This document shows positions 13,470-22,605 of a stretch of DNA of 64,000 nt, one piece after another. How positions within the stretch are numbered: the stretch's first letter is position 1; each line of letters begins with the position of its first letter. The notes under the pieces are model-generated. The model was not told the origin of the DNA. It saw only the letters and a program-made list of their open reading frames with translations, and did no database searches. This DNA is from JAMHWF01 sp048500255. GTDB lineage: Bacteria > Pseudomonadota > Gammaproteobacteria > Burkholderiales > Burkholderiaceae_C. Location of the stretch: NCBI GenBank assembly GCA_048500255.1, contig JASNYH010000001.1:62001-126000 (forward strand). Direction: 5' to 3'. Made by a program: the position numbers and the translations under genes.

Positions 13470-13497
13470 CACGGGGCTTCGGCCCCGTGTCTTTTTG
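13470..13497 (+). terminator. Intrinsic terminator after ftsH
   Basis: CACGGGGC and GCCCCGTG form a perfect 8-bp stem (13470-13477, 13482-13489) closed by a C(UUCG)G tetraloop, followed by TCTTTTTGT. It ends 14 bases before the folP ATG. Confidence 0.85.
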
Positions 13498-13510
13498 TAT
13501 CGTTCGCACC

Positions 13511-14386
13511 ATGTACTGGCAGACCGCGCAACACCGCATCGACCTGTCGCGGCCGCGCGTGATGGGCATCGTCAACGTCACGCCCGATTCGTTCTCCGAC
13601 GGCGGGCGCCACGACGATGCCGCCGCGGCGCTGGCGCACTGCGAGCGGCTCGTCGCCGAGGGCGCCGACATCCTCGACATCGGCGGCGAGTCGACGCGCC
13701 CGGGCGCCGCGCCGGTTTCCATCGACGAGGAATTGCGCCGCGTGCTGCCCGTGATCCGCGGCGCGCGGGCGCTCGGCGTGCCGCTGTCGATCGACACGCT
13801 CAAGCCCGAGGTGATGCGCGCCGCGCTCGACGCCGGCGCCGACATCGTCAACGACGTCGAGGCGCTGCGCCGCCCCGGCGCGCTCGACGCCGTGGCCGCG
13901 CATCCGCAGGCCGGCGTGTGCCTGATGCACATGCACGGCGAGCCGCGCACGATGCAGGCGGCGCCGCCGCGCTACGGCGACGTCGTCGCCGCGGTGGCGG
14001 CCTTCCTCGCCGCGCGCTGCGCCGCCGTGCAGGAGTGCGGCGTCGCCGCCGAGCGCATCGTCGTCGACCCGGGCATCGGCTTCGGCAAGACGGTGGAGCA
14101 CAACGTCGAGCTGCTGCGCCGCCAGCACGAGCTGCTCGCGCTCGGCCGGCCGCTGCTCGTCGGCTGGTCGCGCAAGTCGACGCTGGGCGCGCTGACCGGC
14201 CGGCCCGTCGGCGAACGCGTCGCCGCCAGCGTCGCCGCGGCGCTCGCCGCCGTGCAGCGTGGCGCGTCGATCGTGCGCGTGCACGACGTCGCACCGACGG
14301 TCGATGCCCTCCGCGTGTGGGGAGCGGCCGGCCTCGGACCCGCTGGCACAATCGCGCCTGCAGCGGGAGCGACGACGCCACGATGA
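13511..14386 (+). CDS. folP: Dihydropteroate synthase
   Basis: FolP condenses 4-aminobenzoate with dihydropterin pyrophosphate in folate synthesis and is the target of sulfonamides. The 291-residue TIM-barrel protein shows the signature loops GIVNVTPDSFSDGG, ILDIGGESTRPGA, IDTLKPEVMRAAL, DIVNDV and DPGIGFGKT, and the pyrophosphate-site GWSRKSTLG. ATG at 13511 is chosen because the only alternative in-frame start, GTG 13487, lies inside the ftsH terminator. Its stop overlaps the glmM start (ATGA at 14383-14386), the usual folP-glmM coupling in proteobacteria. Confidence 0.97.
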   Translation: MYWQTAQHRIDLSRPRVMGIVNVTPDSFSDGGRHDDAAAALAHCERLVAEGADILDIGGESTRPGAAPVSIDEELRRVLPVIRGARALGVPLSIDTLKPEVMRAALDAGADIVNDVEALRRPGALDAVAAHPQAGVCLMHMHGEPRTMQAAPPRYGDVVAAVAAFLAARCAAVQECGVAAERIVVDPGIGFGKTVEHNVELLRRQHELLALGRPLLVGWSRKSTLGALTGRPVGERVAASVAAALAAVQRGASIVRVHDVAPTVDALRVWGAAGLGPAGTIAPAAGATTPR

Positions 14387-15723
14387 GCAGAACCTATTTC
14401 GGCACCGACGGCATCCGGGGCACGGTCGGCCATGCGCCGATCACGCCCGACTTCATGCTGCGCCTCGGCCACGCCGTCGGCCGCGTGCTGCGCCGCTCGG
14501 TGCAGCGGCCGACGGTGCTGATCGGCAAGGACACGCGCATCTCGGGCTACATGATCGAGTCGTCGCTCGAGGCCGGCTTCGCGTCGGCGGGCGTCGACGT
14601 GATGATGACGGGCCCGCTGCCGACGCCGGGCGTTGCCTACCTTACGCGCGCGCTGCGCCTGGACCTCGGCCTGGTGATCAGCGCCTCGCACAATCCGTAT
14701 CCCGACAACGGCGTCAAGTTCTTCTCGGCGCGCGGCGAGAAGCTGCCCGACTCATGGGAGCAGCAGGTCGAGGCGGCGCTCGCCGAGCCTGCGCAGTGGG
14801 TCGACTCGGCCTCGCTCGGCAAGGTGCGTCGCATCGACGACGCGCGCGGGCGCTATGTCGAGTTCTGCAAGAGCACCTTCGGCAACGACTTGTCGCTCAA
14901 GGGGCTGAAGATCGTCGTCGATGCGGCGCACGGCGCGGCCTATCACGTCGCGCCCGACGTGTTCCACGAGCTCGGCGCGCAGGTCGAGACGATCGGCTGC
15001 GCGCCCGACGGGCTGAACATCAACGACGGTGTCGGCGCCACTGCGCCGGCCGCGCTGATGCGCGCCGTCGCCGAGCGCGGCGCCGACTACGGCGTTGCCC
15101 TCGACGGCGACGCCGACCGCGTGCAGATCGTCGACCGCGCCGGCCGCCTCTACAACGGCGACGAGCTGCTGTACGTCGTCGTCGTCGACCGTCTAGGGCA
15201 AGGCCAGCGCGTGCCCGGCGTCGTCGGCACCCTGATGACGAACATGGCGGTCGAACTGGCGTTCAAGGAGCGCGACGTCCCGTTCGTGCGGGCCAAGGTC
15301 GGCGACCGCTACGTGCTCGAGGAGCTGGTCGCGCGCGGCTGGCAGCTCGGCGGCGAGGGCTCGGGCCACCTGATCGCGCTCGACCGCCACACCACGGGCG
15401 ACGGCATCGTCAGTGCGCTGCAGGTGCTGCACGCCGTGTGCCGCAGCGGCCGGCAGCTCGCCGAGCAGCTCGACGGCGTGGCGCTGTTCCCGCAGACGCT
15501 GCTCAACGTGCGCCTGCAGCCCGGCCACGACTGGCGCGCCAATGCGCGCCTGGCCGACGAGCAGCTTGCCGTGACGGCCGAGCTGGGCGGGCGCGGCCGT
15601 GTGCTGATCCGACCGTCGGGCACCGAGCCGCTGCTGCGCGTGATGGTCGAGGCCGACGATGCCGCCCGCGCCGAGCGCTGCGCCCAGCGGCTGGCGGCGG
15701 CGGCGGCGGCGGCGCGCGGCTGA
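14383..15723 (+). CDS. glmM: Phosphoglucosamine mutase
   Basis: GlmM interconverts glucosamine-6-phosphate and glucosamine-1-phosphate for UDP-GlcNAc and cell-wall synthesis. The 446-residue protein has the phospho-serine Ser102 in ISASHNPYPDNG, the Mg-binding loop DGDADRV (near 240), the sugar-specificity loop GEGSGH (near 324) and the phosphate-binding RPSGTEPLLRVM near the end. Length matches the family. The start shares four bases with the folP stop. An alanine run (9 of the last 11 residues) closes the protein. The stop codon directly abuts the first Pho-box repeat, so pst transcription begins just after glmM. Confidence 0.97.
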   Translation: MSRTYFGTDGIRGTVGHAPITPDFMLRLGHAVGRVLRRSVQRPTVLIGKDTRISGYMIESSLEAGFASAGVDVMMTGPLPTPGVAYLTRALRLDLGLVISASHNPYPDNGVKFFSARGEKLPDSWEQQVEAALAEPAQWVDSASLGKVRRIDDARGRYVEFCKSTFGNDLSLKGLKIVVDAAHGAAYHVAPDVFHELGAQVETIGCAPDGLNINDGVGATAPAALMRAVAERGADYGVALDGDADRVQIVDRAGRLYNGDELLYVVVVDRLGQGQRVPGVVGTLMTNMAVELAFKERDVPFVRAKVGDRYVLEELVARGWQLGGEGSGHLIALDRHTTGDGIVSALQVLHAVCRSGRQLAEQLDGVALFPQTLLNVRLQPGHDWRANARLADEQLAVTAELGGRGRVLIRPSGTEPLLRVMVEADDAARAERCAQRLAAAAAAARG

Positions 15724-15779
15724 CCGTCATTTCGCCGTCACCGCCGTGTCACGCAACCTTCACACGGCTTTCCTACAGT
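15724..15779 (+). promoter_or_regulatory. Double Pho box and -10 of the pst promoter
   Basis: Four 7-bp direct repeats lie in exact 11-bp register: CCGTCAT (15724), CCGTCAC (15735), GTGTCAC (15746) and CCTTCAC (15757). They match the CTGTCAT-type PhoB half-site. Exactly 10 bases after the last repeat is TACAGT (15774-15779), the same spacing as between the pho box and -10 of E. coli phoA as I recall it. No separate -35 is needed because PhoB contacts sigma-70 there. Transcription should start near 15786, 34 bases before pstS. Confidence 0.9.
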
Positions 15780-15819
15780 GGCGGGCGTTCCCGCAGCCAC
15801 TGCTCCGAAAGGAAAGCCC

Positions 15820-16812
15820 ATGTCCAGGTTCTCGAAGCTCCCGCTGATCGCCGCCGCAGCCATCGCGATGCCGCTCGCCGCGCAGGCGCAGGTCATCAAG
15901 ATCGACGGCTCGTCCACCGTCTACCCGATCACGGAAGGCGTGGCGGAGGACTTCCAGAAGATGAAGAAGAACGCCATCAAGGTGACCGTCGGCATCTCGG
16001 GCACGGGCGGCGGATTCAAGAAGTTCTGCCGCGGCGAGATCGACATCCAGGACGCGTCGCGCCCCATCCTCGAGAAGGAGATGGCCGACTGCCGGGCGGC
16101 GGGGATCGAGTACGTCGAGCTGCCGGTGGCGTTCGACGCGCTGACCGTCGTGATGAACCCCAGGAACACGTTCCTCAAGTCGATCACGGTCGACGAGCTG
16201 AAGAAGATGTGGGAGCCGGCCGCGCAGGGCAAGGTCACGCGCTGGAACCAGGTCAACCCGGCATGGCCGGATGCGCCGATCAAGCTGTTCGGCGCCGGCT
16301 CCGACTCGGGCACGTTCGACTACTTCACCGAGGCGATCAACGGCAAGTCGAAAGCCAGCCGCGGCGACTTCACGGCTTCCGAAGACGACAACGTGCTCGT
16401 GCAGGGCGTGGCCCAGGACGTCAACGCGATCGGCTACTTCGGCTTCGCGTACTACGCCGAGAATCAGCAGCGCCTGAAGGCGGTTCCGATCGTCGAGAAG
16501 GCGGGCAAGCCGCCCGTGGCGCCGAGCGAGGCCGCGGTGCTCGACGGCTCCTACCAGCCGCTGTCGCGCCCGATCTTCATCTACGTCAACCTGAAGTCGC
16601 TGGGCAAGCCCGAGGTCCGGGAGTTTTCGGAGTACTACATGAAGAACGCAGCGACGATCGCCAAGGAAGTGAAGTACGTGCCTCTGCCCGCCAAGGCCTA
16701 CGCTGTCGGCCTCGAGCACATCGCCAAGGGCAAGAAGGGCACGGTGTTCGGCGGCAAGAACGAGGTCGGCGTGCGCATCGACGACCTGCTGGCCCGCGAA
16801 GCCAAGCTCTGA
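15820..16812 (+). CDS. pstS: Phosphate ABC transporter, periplasmic phosphate-binding protein
   Basis: PstS captures phosphate in the periplasm and delivers it to PstCA. The 330-residue precursor has a Sec signal peptide (residues 1-23, likely cut after AQA) and begins the mature fold with KIDGSSTVYPITEG, whose Ser/Thr residues bind phosphate; GTGGGFKKFCRGEIDIQDASR and GSDSGTFDYFTEA supply further ligands. It belongs to the longer PstS type with high similarity to SphX-like proteins. ATG at 15820 follows AAAGGAAAG; the upstream in-frame GTG (15778) lies before the predicted transcription start. It is the first gene of the PhoB-controlled operon; a strong hairpin follows. Confidence 0.96.
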   Translation: MSRFSKLPLIAAAAIAMPLAAQAQVIKIDGSSTVYPITEGVAEDFQKMKKNAIKVTVGISGTGGGFKKFCRGEIDIQDASRPILEKEMADCRAAGIEYVELPVAFDALTVVMNPRNTFLKSITVDELKKMWEPAAQGKVTRWNQVNPAWPDAPIKLFGAGSDSGTFDYFTEAINGKSKASRGDFTASEDDNVLVQGVAQDVNAIGYFGFAYYAENQQRLKAVPIVEKAGKPPVAPSEAAVLDGSYQPLSRPIFIYVNLKSLGKPEVREFSEYYMKNAATIAKEVKYVPLPAKAYAVGLEHIAKGKKGTVFGGKNEVGVRIDDLLAREAKL

Positions 16813-16830
16813 CCTTCTTCGACGTCCTCG

Positions 16831-16864
16831 TGCCCCGCTGCCCGCCCCGGCAGCGGGGCATTGT
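16831..16864 (+). terminator. Hairpin between pstS and pstC
   Basis: TGCCCCGCTGCC (16831-16842) and GGCAGCGGGGCA (16849-16860) form a perfect 12-bp stem with a CGCCCC loop, followed by TTGTT. Located after the first gene of the operon, it probably acts as a partial terminator and 3' stabiliser that makes pstS more abundant than the membrane subunits. Confidence 0.75.
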
Positions 16865-16932
16865 TCCGACACGGCGGGCGACGCGCACCGGGATCGGTGC
16901 GGCGGGCGGGGTGAGCGCGGAGGCCTCCTAGA

Positions 16933-17904
16933 ATGACTGTCACATCCACCACTCCGCAGCGGATCCCGATGAGCGAGCAGGCGTTGACGGGTGAGGCGCG
17001 ACTGGCGCAGATGGCGCGCACGAAGGCGCGACGCAAGCGGCGGGAGAAGCTCATCGAGTTCGCGCTTCTGCTGGCGGCCTGCGTGTCGGTGTTCACCACG
17101 GTGGGCATCGTCTACGTGCTGGTCAAGGAATCGCTGGTCTTCTTCAGCCACGTGCCGGTCTGGACCTTCCTGACCGATACGCAATGGACGCCACTGTTCT
17201 CGGACGCCCACTTCGGCATCACGGTGCTGCTGTCGGGCACGCTGACGAGCTCGGCCGTTGCGCTGGCCGTCGCGATCCCGCTGGGCACGATCATCGCGAT
17301 CTACCTGTCGGAGTTCGCAGGCCACAGGACGCGCGAGACGCTCAAGCCGGTGCTCGAACTGCTGTCGGGCGTGCCGACGATCATCTACGGCTACTTCGCT
17401 CTGCTGTTCGTGACGCCGCTGCTGCGGCGGGTCTTCCCGGAGCTGCCCGGGTTCAACGTGCTGTCGGCCGGTCTGGTGATGGGCGTGATGATCATTCCCT
17501 ACGTGTCCTCGCTGTCGGAAGACGCAATGCGTGCCGTGCCGATGAGCCTGCGCGAAGGCTCCTACGCCATGGGAGCCACACGCTTTCAGACGGCGGTCAA
17601 GGTCGTCGTGCCGGCAGCGCTCTCGGGCATCGCATCGGCCTACATCCTCGGCATCTCGCGGGCGGTGGGCGAGACGATGATCCTTGCCGTCGCAGCCGGC
17701 ATGCAACCCAGCCTGACGTTCAACCCGATGGAGCCGGCAGCGACGATCACCTCGTACATCGTGCAGGTGGCGCTGGGCGACCTGCCGCACGGCTCGGTGG
17801 GCTATCAGACGATCTTCGCCGCCGGCCTGACGCTGATGCTGCTGACGCTGTTCTTCAACCTGGTCGGCTACTGGATGCGCCGCAAGTTCCGGGAGGCCTA
17901 CTGA
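16933..17904 (+). CDS. pstC: Phosphate ABC transporter permease PstC
   Basis: PstC is one of the two inner-membrane channel subunits. The 323-residue protein has a basic cytoplasmic N-terminus, about six transmembrane segments, and the binding-protein-dependent transport EAA-type loop (REGSYAMGATRFQTAVKVVVPAALSGI). A second in-frame Met (IPMSEQALTG, residue 13) could be the true start; I keep the first, but no strong ribosome site decides between them. It lies 120 bases after pstS, beyond the intercistronic hairpin. Its stop shares one base with the pstA ATG. Confidence 0.96.
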   Translation: MTVTSTTPQRIPMSEQALTGEARLAQMARTKARRKRREKLIEFALLLAACVSVFTTVGIVYVLVKESLVFFSHVPVWTFLTDTQWTPLFSDAHFGITVLLSGTLTSSAVALAVAIPLGTIIAIYLSEFAGHRTRETLKPVLELLSGVPTIIYGYFALLFVTPLLRRVFPELPGFNVLSAGLVMGVMIIPYVSSLSEDAMRAVPMSLREGSYAMGATRFQTAVKVVVPAALSGIASAYILGISRAVGETMILAVAAGMQPSLTFNPMEPAATITSYIVQVALGDLPHGSVGYQTIFAAGLTLMLLTLFFNLVGYWMRRKFREAY

Positions 17905-18836
17905 TGGTCGGCACCAAGCCGCTGGGCACGCAGCAGCTGCGTGCGCTGATCCGAAAGCACAAGCGCCTGGACGCGTTGTTCGGCGTGCTCGGGCTGCTTG
18001 CGCTGATGGTGGGCGTGTTGACGCTCGCCGCGCTGTTCGCCGGGATGGCGATCGACGGCATTCCGCGCCTGACCGGCGATTTCTTCACCAGCTTCCCCTC
18101 GCGTCGCGCCGGTCAAGCCGGGATCCTGTCGGCCTGGGTCGGCTCGATCCTGGTCATGCTCGTGACCGCCGTGTTCGCCGTGCCGGTGGGAATCTACGGC
18201 GCGATCTACCTCGAGGAGTATGCGAAGAAGAGCTGGTTCACCGACGTCATCGAGATCAACATCACCAATCTTGCCGGCGTGCCGTCGATCGTCTACGGGT
18301 TGCTGGCGCTGGGGCTGTTCGTCTACACCTTCGGCTTCGGCCAGAGCATCCTTTCGGCAGGCCTGACACTCGCGCTGCTGATCCTGCCGATCGTGATCGT
18401 GACGACGCGCGAGGCGCTGCGGGCCATCCCTCAGCACATCCGCGAGGGCGCCTATGCGTGCGGTGCGTCGCAGTGGCAGGTGGTGCACGACCACCTCCTG
18501 CCCTACGGCATGCCCGGCATCCTGACCGGCGTGATCATCGGCATGGCGCGAGCGATCGGCGAGACGGCGCCGATCATCACGATCGGTGCCTTGACGTTCA
18601 TCGCCTTCCTGCCGCCGTTGCCCTTCACGGGCGACCCACCGGCGGGTGCGCTCGACTGGCTGTTCTCGCCGTTCACGGTGATGCCGATCCAGATCTTCAA
18701 TTGGACGTCTCGCCCGGATCCGGCCTTCCATCAGAACGCAGCGGCGGCGAGCTTCGTGCTCGTGTTCATGACGCTGGGCATGAACGGCCTGGCCATCTGG
18801 CTGCGCTACCGCCTGCGCAAGAACATCAAGTGGTAA
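17904..18836 (+). CDS. pstA: Phosphate ABC transporter permease PstA
   Basis: PstA is the partner of PstC in the phosphate channel. The 310-residue protein has six hydrophobic segments, the periplasmic loop with PSRRAGQAGI, and the EAA loop REGAYACGASQWQVVHDHLLPYGMPGI. The ATG overlaps the pstC stop by one base (TGATG), giving translational coupling. pstB follows 16 bases downstream. Confidence 0.96.
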   Translation: MVGTKPLGTQQLRALIRKHKRLDALFGVLGLLALMVGVLTLAALFAGMAIDGIPRLTGDFFTSFPSRRAGQAGILSAWVGSILVMLVTAVFAVPVGIYGAIYLEEYAKKSWFTDVIEINITNLAGVPSIVYGLLALGLFVYTFGFGQSILSAGLTLALLILPIVIVTTREALRAIPQHIREGAYACGASQWQVVHDHLLPYGMPGILTGVIIGMARAIGETAPIITIGALTFIAFLPPLPFTGDPPAGALDWLFSPFTVMPIQIFNWTSRPDPAFHQNAAAASFVLVFMTLGMNGLAIWLRYRLRKNIKW

Positions 18837-18852
18837 TCGAACCGGGATCACG

Positions 18853-19653
<801 letters not shown>

Positions 19654-19669
19654 AGACCCGGAGTTCATC

Positions 19670-20377
19670 ATGAGCGACAAGCATCTTTCGACTCAATTCG
19701 ACGCCGAGCTCAGCGGGATCTCGACGCGTGTGCTCGAAATGGGCGGCCTGGTCGAGTCCCAGGTGGCGCAGTCGGTCTACGCGCTGGCCAACTTCAGCGG
19801 CGAAACGGCCACGCAGGTCCTCAAGCAGGAGGAGCAGGTCAACGCGATGGAAGTCGAGATCGATCGCGATCTGTCGACGATCATCGCGCGGCGCCAGCCG
19901 ACGGCGCGCGACCTGCGGCTGCTGATCGCCGTGTCGAAGACGATCGCCAACCTCGAGCGCGTCGGCGACGAGGCGGCGCGCATCGCGCGCACCGTGCAGC
20001 GGCTGCTCAACGCCGGCGTGTCGAGCCGCCTGCGCCTGCCGGTGGCCGACCTGACCTTCGAGGCCGATCTGGCGATCGCCCAGCTGCGCAAGGCGCTCGA
20101 CGCCTTCGCGCGGCTGGACACCGCCAGGGCGCTCGAGGTGCTCAAGCAGGACGACCTGATCGACCGCGAGTTCGACGGCCTGCTGCGCAAGCTGATCACC
20201 TACATGATGGAAGACCCGCGCACCATCTCGGCGAGCATCGACCTCGTGTTCGTCGCCAAGGCGATCGAGCGCGTCGGCGATCACGCCAAGAACCTCGCCG
20301 AAGTCATCATCTACATCGTCAAGGGAACCGACGTGCGGCACAACACCGTCGAGACGGTCGAGTCGTTGGTGCGATGA
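19670..20377 (+). CDS. phoU: Phosphate signalling protein PhoU
   Basis: PhoU is a cytosolic, metal-binding negative regulator that links PstB activity to the PhoR kinase and limits phosphate uptake. The 235-residue protein consists of two PhoU helical-bundle repeats (about 15-105 and 120-210), with the conserved metal-binding motif ERVGDHAKNLAE in the second and NLERVGDEAARIA in the first. Start ATG follows CCGGAG. It is 16 bases after pstB and 22 bases before phoB. Confidence 0.97.
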   Translation: MSDKHLSTQFDAELSGISTRVLEMGGLVESQVAQSVYALANFSGETATQVLKQEEQVNAMEVEIDRDLSTIIARRQPTARDLRLLIAVSKTIANLERVGDEAARIARTVQRLLNAGVSSRLRLPVADLTFEADLAIAQLRKALDAFARLDTARALEVLKQDDLIDREFDGLLRKLITYMMEDPRTISASIDLVFVAKAIERVGDHAKNLAEVIIYIVKGTDVRHNTVETVESLVR

Positions 20378-20399
20378 CGGTGCGCAGGAGAATCTGACG

Positions 20400-21116
20400 A
20401 TGAGTCGGGTGCTTGTGGTGGAAGACGAGTCGGCGATCGCCGAGCTGGTGGCGATCAACCTGCGCCATGCCGGCCACGAAGTCGTCATCGCGCAGACAGC
20501 CGATCAGGCGCAGCGCGACGTCGACGCTGTACTGCCCGACCTGGTGCTGCTCGACTGGATGCTGCCGGGCGAGTCGGGGCTCGCACTGGCGCGTCGCTGG
20601 CGCTCGCAAGCACGCACCCGCGAGCTGCCGATCATCATGCTGACGGCGCGCGCCGACGAAGCCGACAAGGTCGGCGGGCTCGACGCCGGCGCCGACGACT
20701 ACCTCACCAAGCCGTTCTCGACCAACGAGCTGATGGCGCGCATCCGAGCGCTGCTGCGCCGCAAGGCGCCCGAGGCGCTCGATGCCGCCGTCGAAGTGGC
20801 CGGGCTGCGGCTCGATCCGGCGACCCGGCGCGTGACGCGTCGGCTGCCGGGCGGCGGCGACGTCGAGATCAAGCTCGGCCCGACGGAGTTCCGGCTCCTG
20901 CACTTCCTTCTGACGCACCCCGAACGCGTGCACAGCCGCGCCCAATTGCTCGACCGCGTCTGGGGCGACCACGTCTTCATCGAGGAGCGCACGGTCGACG
21001 TGCACGTCAAGCGGCTGCGCGAGGCGCTGGCGCCGGCCGCCTGCTCGCAGATGATCGAGACGGTGCGCGGTGCCGGATACCGGCTGACGCAGCACGCGCA
21101 GGCGCTGTCGGCCTGA
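20400..21116 (+). CDS. phoB: Phosphate regulon response regulator PhoB
   Basis: PhoB activates the Pho regulon when phosphorylated by PhoR. The 238-residue protein has an N-terminal receiver domain with acidic pocket Glu9/Asp... (VVEDESAI), phospho-acceptor Asp52 (LVLLDWMLPG) and the conserved Lys in YLTKPFS, and a C-terminal OmpR-type winged helix (about 130-228: LGPTEFRLLHFLLTHPERVHSRAQLLDRVWG...). ATG follows CAGGAG. Being downstream of pst, it is probably autoregulated through the double Pho box. A dispersed repeat separates it from phoR. Confidence 0.97.
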   Translation: MSRVLVVEDESAIAELVAINLRHAGHEVVIAQTADQAQRDVDAVLPDLVLLDWMLPGESGLALARRWRSQARTRELPIIMLTARADEADKVGGLDAGADDYLTKPFSTNELMARIRALLRRKAPEALDAAVEVAGLRLDPATRRVTRRLPGGGDVEIKLGPTEFRLLHFLLTHPERVHSRAQLLDRVWGDHVFIEERTVDVHVKRLREALAPAACSQMIETVRGAGYRLTQHAQALSA

Positions 21117-21161
21117 CGCGATGACACGTATCCGGTCGAGCACCGCGCCGCGGGCCGAGCG

Positions 21162-21235
21162 CCGGGCCGCCTCAAGCCGGCCCGCGAGCCCCTCGGGGGA
21201 TCGGCCGACGTACTCGTCGGCCGAGGGGTCGTCAT
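21162..21235 (+). repeat. Dispersed hairpin repeat, copy 1 (phoB-phoR gap)
   Basis: The element starts CCGGGCCGCCTCAAGCCGGC, contains a small CCCC-TC-GGGG turn (21189-21198), and then a perfect 9-bp hairpin TCGGCCGAC/GTCGGCCGA (21201-21209, 21216-21224, loop GTACTC). It ends GAGGGGTCGTCAT. The same layout recurs at 43804-43878 with a different but equally paired stem. The final AT forms part of the phoR start codon, and its GAGGGG may serve as the phoR ribosome site. Confidence 0.75.
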
Positions 21236-22586
21236 GAGCTGGCTGTTGTCGCGGGCGTTCGCCGGCATGCTGTCGATGGCGCTCGGTGGATTCGGCGGCT
21301 TGCTGCTCGGCCGTTCGATCGGCGCGCCGACCTTCGGCATGGTGCTCGGCGCGGCCTGCGGCGTCGGCCTCGTCGCGCTGCTCGACACGATCCGCGGCTC
21401 GCGGCTGATCGGCTGGCTGCGCGGTGCGCAGGCGGGGCCGGCGCCGCGCGACACCGGCTTCTGGGGCGAGATCGGCTATCGCATCGAACGCTCGATCCGG
21501 GCGCGCGAGCAGCACGCGGCGCAGGAGGCCACGCGGCTGGCTCAGTTCCTGTCGGCCATCGAGGCATCGCCCAACGGCGTGATGATGCTCGACGCCGACG
21601 ACCGCATCGACTGGTGCAATTCGATCGCGGCCGACCATCTCGGGCTCGATCCTCGGCGCGACCGCGGCCAGCACGTGACCAACCTCGTGCGCGCGCCTGC
21701 CTTCGTCGCCTACCTTCAAGGCGGGAACCACGGCGAGCCCCTCGCGATGCCGAATCCGCGCTCGCCCGGCACGCTGTCGGTCCTCGTGCGGGCCTATGGC
21801 GACGGCATGAAGCTCGTGCTGACGCAGGACGTGACGGAGCGTGAACGCGCCGAACGCATGCGCCGCGACTTCGTCGCCAACGTCTCGCACGAGATCCGCA
21901 CGCCGCTGACGGTGCTCGCCGGCTTCATCGAGACGCTGGGCAACCTGCAGCTGACCGAGGTCGAACGCCGCCGCGTGCTGACGTTGATGGCGCAGCAGGC
22001 GTCGCGCATGCAGACGCTGGTCGCCGACCTGCTGACGCTGGCGCAGCTCGAAGGCAGTCCGCGCCCGGCGGCCGACCGCTGGGTTCCGGTGGCGCGGCTC
22101 TTCGCCGCTGCCGAAGTCGAGGCGCGTTCGCTGTCTGCCGGCCGTCACGAGCTCGTGTTCGGCGCGCCCGGCAGCGCCGAGGTGGCCGGCGCCGAGGCGG
22201 AGCTGCTCAGCGCGCTGGTCAACCTCGTCAACAACGCGGTGCGCTATTCGCCCTCGGGCGGCCGCATCGAAGTGTCCTGGCGCGCCATGCCCGACGGCGC
22301 CGGCGAGCTTGCCGTGCGCGACGAGGGCATCGGCATCGACAAGGAGCACCTGCCGCGGCTGACGGAGCGCTTCTATCGCGTCGACGGCAGCCGCTCGCGC
22401 GAAACGGGCGGTACGGGCCTCGGGCTGTCGATCGTCAAGCACGTGGTGCAGCGCCACGGCGGCGAGTTGGACGTGCAGAGCGAGCCGGGCAGGGGATCGC
22501 TGTTCCGGCTGCTGCTGCCGGCGGCGCGCGTGCGGACCGCGGCAGCGGGCGTCGGCCCGACGACCGGCGCAGCGGCCGACGCCTGA
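21234..22586 (+). CDS. phoR: Phosphate regulon sensor histidine kinase PhoR
   Basis: PhoR phosphorylates PhoB under phosphate limitation, under control of PstSCAB-PhoU. The 450-residue protein has two N-terminal hydrophobic segments (about 5-25 and 33-50), a cytoplasmic PAS region (about 100-190: FLSAIEASPNGVMMLDADDRIDWCN), the HisKA box with His219 (ANVSHEIRTPLT), and a HATPase domain with N, G1 and G2 boxes (LVNLVNNAVRYSP, RDEGIGID, GGTGLGLSIVKHVV). There is almost no periplasmic loop, as usual for PhoR. ATG at 21234 lies at the edge of the dispersed repeat. Confidence 0.96.
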   Translation: MSWLLSRAFAGMLSMALGGFGGLLLGRSIGAPTFGMVLGAACGVGLVALLDTIRGSRLIGWLRGAQAGPAPRDTGFWGEIGYRIERSIRAREQHAAQEATRLAQFLSAIEASPNGVMMLDADDRIDWCNSIAADHLGLDPRRDRGQHVTNLVRAPAFVAYLQGGNHGEPLAMPNPRSPGTLSVLVRAYGDGMKLVLTQDVTERERAERMRRDFVANVSHEIRTPLTVLAGFIETLGNLQLTEVERRRVLTLMAQQASRMQTLVADLLTLAQLEGSPRPAADRWVPVARLFAAAEVEARSLSAGRHELVFGAPGSAEVAGAEAELLSALVNLVNNAVRYSPSGGRIEVSWRAMPDGAGELAVRDEGIGIDKEHLPRLTERFYRVDGSRSRETGGTGLGLSIVKHVVQRHGGELDVQSEPGRGSLFRLLLPAARVRTAAAGVGPTTGAAADA

Positions 22587-22605
22587 GCGCCGCCTTCGAG
22601 ATCTG

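Noticed and set aside
13487..13510. Upstream GTG start for folP
   Set aside because: It lies within the stem of the ftsH terminator and adds eight residues not found in the family; ATG 13511 is better.
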